DNA of 64,000 nucleotides from Papaver somniferum (taxonomy: Eukaryota; Streptophyta; Magnoliopsida; Ranunculales; Papaveraceae): positions 112,261,120 through 112,325,119 of the forward strand of contig NC_039362.1 in the NCBI RefSeq assembly GCF_003573695.1, given 5' to 3'. Below the pieces are notes generated by a model that saw nothing but the letters and a program-made list of their open reading frames with translations, was not told the DNA's origin and ran no database searches. Position numbers and translations under genes: made by a program. Position 1 is the first letter of the stretch, and each line of letters begins with the position of its first letter. Below, piece after piece: positions 56,528 to 64,000 of this stretch.

Positions 56528-58412
56528 GATCGCTGTCGTAGGCGTCAAAAATAATTACACTTTCTTACTACTCAAAATATATAATGAAGCAAGGGTAAGA
56601 AAGGATCGTTCCCACAGAGAGGTCTAGGTTGTCGTTTGTTTCGATTTCTTATATAAACAAATGAGGGATTTTTCTGATTTTACGTAAAGGAAATTAAACT
56701 GAAAGCAAATATAGCAAAGCAAGCACGCAAATATGTGAAGATATTGGTTAAGGATTTCATCTTCAATCACAAACATGTTTTCGACACAATAACTAGAATT
56801 AATATTTTAATTTCAACTTTTATCAAAGGCCCTAGGATACCTTGATCGCAAGTTTATCCCGCAAATCTCCTCTTGTCATCAACAAACACATTAAAAGATG
56901 CAAATATGAATTATATCTTAGATAACAACCTAACGTGTAAAAGCACTAATCAAGTTTAATTCCCTAGATGCATTAAGTTCTGTGAAATCATGCCAATCAA
57001 AGCAATCGAACGTGTAAAAGCACTAATCCGATTTAACAAAGGTTATGGTTCACATATGATTATAAGGATGCATCACTACAAGATATAACCATATCTATGC
57101 TACTTGTAATCAGGAATTTATCACTTTTGCGTATAACAAATCCTAATCTAGCAATAGAGATGAAAACAAACTCAACCGATTCGCGACTCGATCAAACAAG
57201 CATTCAAATCATGTAACAATATAAATAGTGAATCATAATCGAAAATATGGAGACAAAACTAATTTATCATATCAAAAAGCATACTATGTGAAATCCAATT
57301 ATTCCACAACCAATAATAATAATCTAGCTCATGTTCATGGAGTTCATCCAAAGAAGAAATAAATCTACCATGTTCACAAACCCTAGAACAAAAATAGTAG
57401 TAAAGATCAGATAAGAGACTCTTCTTTTCTTTTTTATTCTCTTCTGCCTTCACCTTTTACAAATCTACTTGGTCGTATGATTGTTGGCCCAAAATAATTA
57501 GAGCCAACCCAATTCAAAAGCCCATCAGTCCACTACTTAATATGCCCATCAGTTTTGTGAAACTGACAAGGCAATTTAGCCTGATCTATCACCACATACT
57601 TCTGCCTGCATCTTAGCTCCTTCCCTGCACGTTCATCTAGCCAGAATCATCCCATCTAAACCAAATAAATCATTCAAAATTCCCTTCTTAGCATAATCAA
57701 TGCACTACTGCCACAACCACTCAGCCAACTTGCAACTGCAACAGCAACCAGTTCAGTTCTATTCCCCTGCAATGCATTTCACAACCAGTTGCAGCTTCAA
57801 TTCTCACCAGCTCCAACTTCAGTTGAACTGCAGCTTCACGACTTCACTTCAACTGCAACTTGAGAGCATCTTCCATCAGTGCAACCGCCTTGTTCCATTC
57901 AACCTATTACAGCTGCAATTCTGCATCATAACAACAACACAATCCCCGGCTCCTGCGACATCTGAATCTCAACATCCTCCAATCCTGGCAGCAAACACCA
58001 ACAACTTTACATTCTCTCAAATCCACCAACAAACTGCACTCTTTACATAGGCCACCAGAATCCATCTTAGTGGCAACAACATAACCTTGTTCCCTGTTTT
58101 CTCATCACAACAGTGGCTTGTTCTTCCCGGTATCTTCTTAACCCTTCAAGCATAGTCACTAACTTCAATTGCATCAAATCCCGCCTCCTTCAAATCGAAT
58201 CTAACCCACCAGTTCTCAATCAATCACTTCGAGAATCAAAACCCAACTCATAACTTCAACCACATAAACAACCCCACTGCATCAGTATTGAGATTAACCA
58301 CAAATCCTCCAACAACAACATTTCTTCCATCCCCTGAACAATAAAACCCATCAACACAGCAGACCCAACTTCTTCTCAAAACGAAATCAAACAATTAATT
58401 AGGCATCTCTAT
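56528..58412 (-). mobile_element. Probable gypsy LTR fragment, minus strand
   Basis: On the minus strand, the end near 56530-56560 reads ...TTATTTTTGACGCCTACGAC, like an Athila-type LTR end running into a degraded TGGCGCC primer site, preceded by CTCTGTGGGAACGATCC (56598-56614). No start TG is preserved. The middle is CAACTGCA-rich and AT-rich with no gene. A plus-strand 116-codon Gln/Leu-rich ORF at 57700-58050 is low-complexity. Assignment is by analogy only. Confidence 0.4.
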
Positions 58413-58473
58413 TGAAAATCGGAGGTCTAACCACCACACCTAATATTTCGTTAGGAAATATGTATGGACTAAC
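58413..58473 (-). mobile_element. Minus-strand copia LTR (C3), 3' terminal piece
   Basis: In minus sense it reads GTTAGTCCATACA...GACCTCCGATTTTCA, the end of a copia LTR. It joins 62357-63786 once the solo LTR between them is removed. Confidence 0.75.
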
Positions 58474-61400
58474 TGTTAGAGCATAGCTCGGTCAACCTCG
58501 CATGCGTTGCTATCTCAAGCATGTTTGTCAATGTTAGTGATCAAAACTATAAGTCTTGATTTCTGGCCTACATAGCTAAGTCTCGGACTAGGATAGAAAA
58601 GTGTAGTTGAGCTCAAGGACTTCATGGCGATTCATCATACAATGACGAAGATCTATACAAGGAACCGTGGAACTTCATCAACAAAAAGGTATGTGGAAAC
58701 TTGAACTTATCTATCACCCAAAAGTCTATCTCTTCTATCTCCTACTTCTTGTGAGACAATAGTCGTATGCTATATAGACTAGATCATACACATTTGACAT
58801 TTCAAGCTGAGCATTCATTGCTTATCTTTTATCTCGAAATCGTGTGTTGGTAAAGCGTTTCGCTTTGATCAAGTTTATCTTCACCTAGTGACAAAAGTCA
58901 TGAAAAGTTTCAATCACTTTGAGAATTGCTCTGACGTGAATCGGTCTGTGAATAACGGCTACATAGCGTCCTCTGAGAATGTCTCAATAATTTAAATAAG
59001 AGTTTAGATTACATAACCATGTATTCCTTGAACCGAAGTTTTCGAACTTTGTTGATCAAGAGAAATCGGGAGGATTGTGGAATTGGCTTGCCAAGTCCGC
59101 GAACTGTCGGAAGTTCTCGACCGATAATTTCTGCTGGGATTTTCCAAATACTCGTTTGTGTGCTTAGTCCGAGAACCCAGTCCGCGAACTGGCGGATGTT
59201 CTCTTTCCGAGAATTTCTGATGAGTTTGGAAAACTCAACCGATTAACTTAAGTCCGCGAACTTGTTTGTTGATAGACACATTTTTGTGTCTAATTTGATC
59301 TCAATATTATATATTGTTGTCTCTCGATTTTGTACTAATTTTGGTGTTTTATGTATTTGTAGGCATTTTTGGGAATAAAACATTTTTTTGGAAAATTCGT
59401 CTCGAAAAGTTTATTTTGGCACCCGGAGGACACATGTTATGCGGACTCTCTGCTTTGGATAAGGGGCACCCACTTGATACGGGGTGACCACTTGCTATTC
59501 GCACCCCTGAACTGGATAGGGGGAGGTCATCTTCTTTGTTTGAATTTGGTTTTGGCGGGAATACTTACATGCACACTGTTGATTTTGGGTCGGATTGTTG
59601 GAGGGATTTCAACGAGATTAAATCGCTAGAAACGATTGGGCTGGGCCTGAATACACTAGACAGGATTAGTATGGTCAATTTGATCGAGCAAAATGGTCCA
59701 GCAAAGCCGTGGGGTGAAGATAAAGCTAAACAGGGAAGAGAAGATAATATCGATTCTGTTTGATTCTAACTTGGAATTTACGTGGCCAATTAGTTAGAGA
59801 ATATCTTGTCTTTGATTGTTGCTCTATCTTAGGAAGTTTTACAACCAACAGACGCGTGAAGAACGAAATTTGGAAGAAATATATCCGAGAATATTTTCTT
59901 CATCAATGCCGAGTAATGGAGGATTATATGAAGTTATGGCGAGATATTTCGGTGATGTTGGGTTATAAATAGTTGCTGAGGTATCCTAGCGAAGGTTGTC
60001 GAGAGTTTGGGGTCGAGAGGAGGTCCAGAGAAGCAGAAATCAAGAGTTGATGAAACTCTGTTGCTGCTGCTGCTGATGATGAAGAACACCAAGAACACGA
60101 AGAACGGACTCGCAAGGACAGTCGTTTATGAACAGTGTCTAAGACGCACAGTCGTGGGTCGCAGCGCAGTCTAAACAACAGCAACACTTGTCTTTTATCG
60201 TTCATTCTGTGACGCTTTTTGTGCGTCGCAGATTACAGTTTTACACCATTTTCTCTTCTTCTCATCATTTGTAAACCATTTTTGAGCCATAATAAATTAT
60301 TTTGAGAGCATTTTTACTATGATGAGTTAAACCCTAACACTGGGACGACGGAGGAGGCCGAGCTTCATACATGGGTAATTTTATTAATTCTTTTTAAGAC
60401 TTTTGCATTAAAAATTAATTGAAATATGATTTGATTAAATTGGGTGTTATTTGATTAGATGGGTCATGCTTAGCTTAGGTGATTTAATGTTCCATGCTTA
60501 ACATTTACAATCAATGTTTTGAGAATCTACTTTGGCAAAATAAGAGTCCATATATGTTTTGAGCGATTATTGTTGAGACTAAATCATTGAGCCCTGTGTT
60601 ATGAAGATTGGCCGAATCATTAGTCCCAGTACCTCTCTACCAATTTGTCAATATTTTTGTATATAATTTTTATAAATCTAAAAATCCTTCACCTTCACAA
60701 GTCTTAGAGTTCGAACCTTCATTACTACAACCCATCAAAAAATCTTCAATCATTTGTGAACTTAAGAGGTTATGATCTAAAGATGTGCTCTGAACATGAA
60801 ACATTAAATTACTAAGGAATGCTTTATGCAAACCGTGGCTATAATGTTCATGAGCCGATTCAATCGAATCGAAACATCTTTGCTTCAATTGTGTCTTGTG
60901 TAGTTACATAAGGTCTCATAGCAATTGAACAACTCTGTAACTAATTCATTTGAGTCAATTGAACTAGTTATGGTGAAGAAGAACAAGGTTAATATGAAAT
61001 GCTCATATGGTTAACCTTTTGGGTTACTATGTTGAACCGACATACACGTACACGTTTGGGCATGGTTTTCACGAACCCAGTAAACGTCTACCCAAGTGTG
61101 TGTGACAAGATAAGTTTTTGATCTAACGGTTGAGAAATATTAGCTTGAATCTAAATCAGGTTTTCATTTAACGGTGAATAAGGATTGCTTTGTAACTAAG
61201 GCAAAACCCTGATTTGAAGGCTATATAAAGGAGACATCTAGCATTGTGCAAAACTAATCCCCACACGTCTGTGTGATACTAGTGCACCCGCTAGAGTCGA
61301 TCTCCATTAACCTTCGATTTTCTTCTCTAAAATCAGGTTAACGACTTAAAGACTTCATTGGGATTGTGAAGCCAGACCGATACTACTTTATCGTAGTTGT

Positions 61401-62356
61401 GTGATCTGATCTTGCATCTTTTATCGTACGAGTACAATCGATTGATTGGCTTGAGATCGTGAGAGTTCTACGATAGGCAAGATAAAGAAGTCACAAACAT
61501 CTTTGTCTCACTGTATGTGATTCCTCGACAATCCGCTTGTGTAGTCAAGAAGGATTCTAGAGAGGTGATTGATTAATCTAGACTGTTCTTCGGGAATATA
61601 AGACCGGATTATCAATTGGTTCATGTTACCTTGATTTTATATCTAAAGACGGAACAAAACCTAGGGTTTATCTGTGGGAGACATATTTATCCTTTTATAG
61701 ACTTTTCTGTGTGAGACAGATCTATTTATTATCAAGTCTGTGATTTTGGGTTACAACAACTCTTGGTTATGGGTGAGATCAGCTAAGGGAATCAAGTGCG
61801 CAGTATCCTGCTGGGATCAGAGGCGTAGGAGTACAACTGTACCTTGTATCAGTGGGAGATTGATAGGGGTTCAACTATAGTCCAGTCCGAAGTTAGTTTG
61901 TTGTAGGCTAGTGTCTATAGCGGCTTAATACAGTGTGTATTCAATCTGGACTAGGTCCCGGGGTTTTTCAGCATTTGCGGTTTCTTCGTTAACAAAATTT
62001 ATGGTGTATGTGTTATTTATTTTCCGCATTATATTTTATATAATTGAAATAATACAGGTTGTGCGTTCGTGATCATCAATTGGACATCTAACCTTTGGTT
62101 GTTGATTGATATTGATTGATCCTTGGACATTGGTCTTTGGTACCGTCCAAGTTATCTCTCTTTGATAAAGACTCGCAGATTTCTATTTGCTTGAGTAAAG
62201 ATCAAATCGAGAGATTGAGATAATAACTCCTTGGGATACTTTCTATCTAGATTGAGTCTGACTGTCTAGTTGATTCTCTAGCAAAGTATTTCGGAGTTAG
62301 TCCATACAGATTGCTAATCGAAATATTGGGTGGTGTTGTTAGACCCCGCTTTTTCA
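58474..62356 (+). mobile_element. Solo copia LTR with perfect 5-bp target duplication
   Basis: It runs from TGTTAGAGCATAGCTCGG to ...CCCCGCTTTTTCA. It is flanked by CTAAC at 58469-58473 and 62357-62361, inside the minus-strand LTR C3. The interior of the element is absent, as after LTR-LTR recombination. A TATA box TATATAAAG is at 61222-61230. It is itself interrupted at 59270-60752. Confidence 0.92.
59270..60752. mobile_element. Solo LTR (probably gypsy) with TTTGT target duplication
   Basis: A 1483-bp insert runs from TGATAGACAC to ...CTTCAATCA and is flanked by TTTGT at 59265-59269 and 60753-60757. Removing it restores the copia LTR (GAACTTG-TTTGT-GAACTT). The TG...CA ends and 5-bp duplication fit an LTR. 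ORFs at 59369-59972 and the minus-strand one at 59963-60205 have no domain. Superfamily is inferred from general resemblance of the start to Athila-side LTRs. Confidence 0.8.
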
Positions 62357-63786
62357 CTAACTCCAATATAAGTCCAAGAGAATCAACTAGACAGTCAGAC
62401 TAAATCAAGGAAATATATCTAACAGTAATATCTCTGTTTTTCAAAGTAATTTTCAAATCAGGGTTTGCAATCTAAGTTACCTTGGTAACAAAGCCTTCAA
62501 TATTCACCGTTAGATGAAAACCTGATTAGAATCAAGCTAATATCTTTCAACTGTTAGATTGAACTTAGCTTGTTATACACAAATGAAATGTACCTTCATT
62601 TAGGTTTAAGTAACCGTACCTAAACGTGTACACCATGTTGGCTCAACCGTAGTTAACCGATGTTAGCTATATGAACACTCTCATATCAACCTTATTCATC
62701 TTAACCATAACTAGTTCAAATGACTCAAATAAACTAGTTAAAGAGTTGTTCAAGTGCTATATTCTCATAGAAGTATACAAGAACACAATTGAATCAAAAT
62801 CAGTTTGATTCACTCGAATCAATTCATGAATATTATAGCCACTGTTTTCAAAGAATGCATTCCTTAATATATAAATGTATTAGTTCATGTCACAACCGAT
62901 TCTAGAACTTTAACCACTCAAGTATGCAAACGGGTACGCACACTTAAGTAGCCGGTCAGAGTTTGGGTTCGCCAGTATGAGAAGTGGTACGCATACCTTA
63001 GTACACTTACAAAACCCAACAGAAATTCCTGGGCCTATACCTTACGCAAGTATGCATACCTGTATGTGTACTTGGTACACGGAATTTCACAACTACAAGT
63101 ACGCATACGGGTATGCATACTCTAGTTCCGGTCATGGATCACATACATGCAAGAATGCACATTATGTTATAATCCAGTAGTTCTAAACTCTATTTCAATC
63201 ATTGAAACTTTCTTAGAGGATGAAAAGAGCCGTTTTCATACACTATTAGCATCAAAGCAATTTTGAAGTTATTGAAATAATCATAACGAAACATTCCAAG
63301 TCTACACCAAATGATTGTATCACACAAACCATGTAAGATGTTACTCGGTAATTTTCACATGATTATCTTTTGACTTTTGTCAAGAATATAAGATGAACTT
63401 GGTTGAAGCGAAAGCTTACCAACGCATTTTTCGAGAAATATGTAAGCGAGTTAAACTTAGCTCGAAATATCAAATGTGTATAATAGAAAACTATATCGTA
63501 ACACGACTTATGTCTCAATGTAGGAGATAGAGTAGAAATAGACTTTCCAAGTGATAGATAAGTTTAAGTCTCCACATACCTTTTGTTGATGAAGTTCCAT
63601 AAGCTCTCCTTAGTATTTCTTCTTCTTCAAATGATGAGCGTCGTGAAGTCTAATGCTCAACTACACAATCTATCCTAGTCCGAGACATCTATAATTAGAC
63701 TAGAAATTAAGACTTATAGTTTTGACAACTAAACTTGACAAACAATCTTGAGATAGGAACGCTTGCGAGTTCGACCGAGCAGTGCT
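62357..63786 (-). mobile_element. Minus-strand copia LTR (C3), main piece
   Basis: In minus sense the LTR begins near 63786 with AGAGCACTGCTCGG (the TGTT is lost) and runs left through a cassette of GTACGCATACC words (62935-63115). About 1 kb spanning the TATA, R and U5 regions is missing near 62420-62450 relative to C1. Confidence 0.75.
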
Positions 63787-64000
63787 CTTTAGATTATCCT
63801 CAAATAGAGAGTTTACTCAAAAGATTTTCAATTTCCAAGGCATCCTTTTTGAGTTTCGCCTCGAGAGAGGAGCAAACTTTGATGTTTTCCTCACTAAGAG
63901 CCTTAAAATTAGAGTCGCAATATTTTACAATACCAATGAGTGCATTGACATGGTTTTTCAACCGATTGATTCTATCAACCTGGATTCTAATAAGATTTAG
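63787..64000 (-). pseudogene. Coiled-coil coding fragment, minus strand, runs off the window
   Basis: On the minus strand from 64000 the frame reads RIQVDRINRLKNHVNALIGI, then EENIKVCSSLEAKLKKDALE and ENLLSKLSI before a stop near 63812. The heptad-like Leu/Ile pattern indicates a coiled coil. It directly abuts the truncated LTR start, so it is likely the 3' part of an element ORF. The family is not recognised. Confidence 0.5.

Noticed and set aside
57700..58050. 116-codon Gln/Leu/Thr-rich ORF
   Set aside because: It is low-complexity CAACTGCA-type sequence within a probable gypsy LTR. No domain, no homologous frame nearby.
59963..60205. Minus-strand 80-codon ORF with Ser/Ala runs
   Set aside because: It lies inside the solo LTR, opposite GCTGCTGCTG-like repeats. 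No domain.

Overview
This window is plant nuclear DNA, almost certainly from a eudicot with a repeat-rich genome. The evidence is one host gene with plant-style GT-AG introns, set among plant-type Ty1/copia and Ty3/gypsy LTR retrotransposons, L1-type LINE remnants and four MITEs. The species cannot be fixed from sequence alone. No rRNA gene, tRNA gene, CRISPR array or bacterial-style operon was seen. The only intact host gene I can support is a WW-domain DEAD-box RNA helicase of the DRH1/RH14 type (exons between 19495 and 23004, 8 coding exons, 659 codons, all helicase motifs present). Layout: 1-5543 is the 3' end of a Tat-like gypsy element (G1), with a minisatellite-rich tail, a polypurine tract and a 3.1-kb LTR carrying a 25/50/200-bp hierarchical satellite. 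5544-6302 is unassigned. 6303-7244 plus 14681-15888 are the 3' non-coding region and 3' LTR of a SIRE-like copia element, split by an Athila-like, gag-only gypsy element (A, 7245-14680). 15889-18183 is a decayed L1 LINE containing a hAT-type MITE with target-site duplication, followed by a related MITE. 19108-23450 is the helicase gene. 24049-24359 is a Stowaway MITE. 24470-24770 is another LINE scrap. 24920-31195 holds copia LTR material, including a minus-strand element whose LTR carries an Emigrant/pogo-type MITE. 31196-41363 is a second Tat-like gypsy (G2) with a broken gag, a chimeric protease/gag-like/integrase-tail ORF and an antisense, intron-containing plant-mobile-domain gene. 41364-56527 is an old gag-only copia element (C1) whose 5' LTR is split by a younger relative (C2, 43732-52657). 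56528-64000 is a further nest: a minus-strand copia LTR split by a solo copia LTR (CTAAC duplication), itself split by another solo LTR (TTTGT duplication). Working together: the helicase is an independent host gene. All other coding sequence belongs to transposable elements that are non-autonomous as seen here. C1 and C2 keep gag, a second small ORF and cis-signals (initiator-Met primer site, polypurine tract, hairpin) but lack protease, integrase and reverse transcriptase, so they would have to be mobilised by a related autonomous element. The most interesting leads are the two-gene gag plus ORF2 copia family, a hairpin-polypurine module seen seven times, a variable cassette in the copia LTRs, the antisense plant-mobile-domain gene in G2, and the stop-free in-frame intron of the helicase gene.
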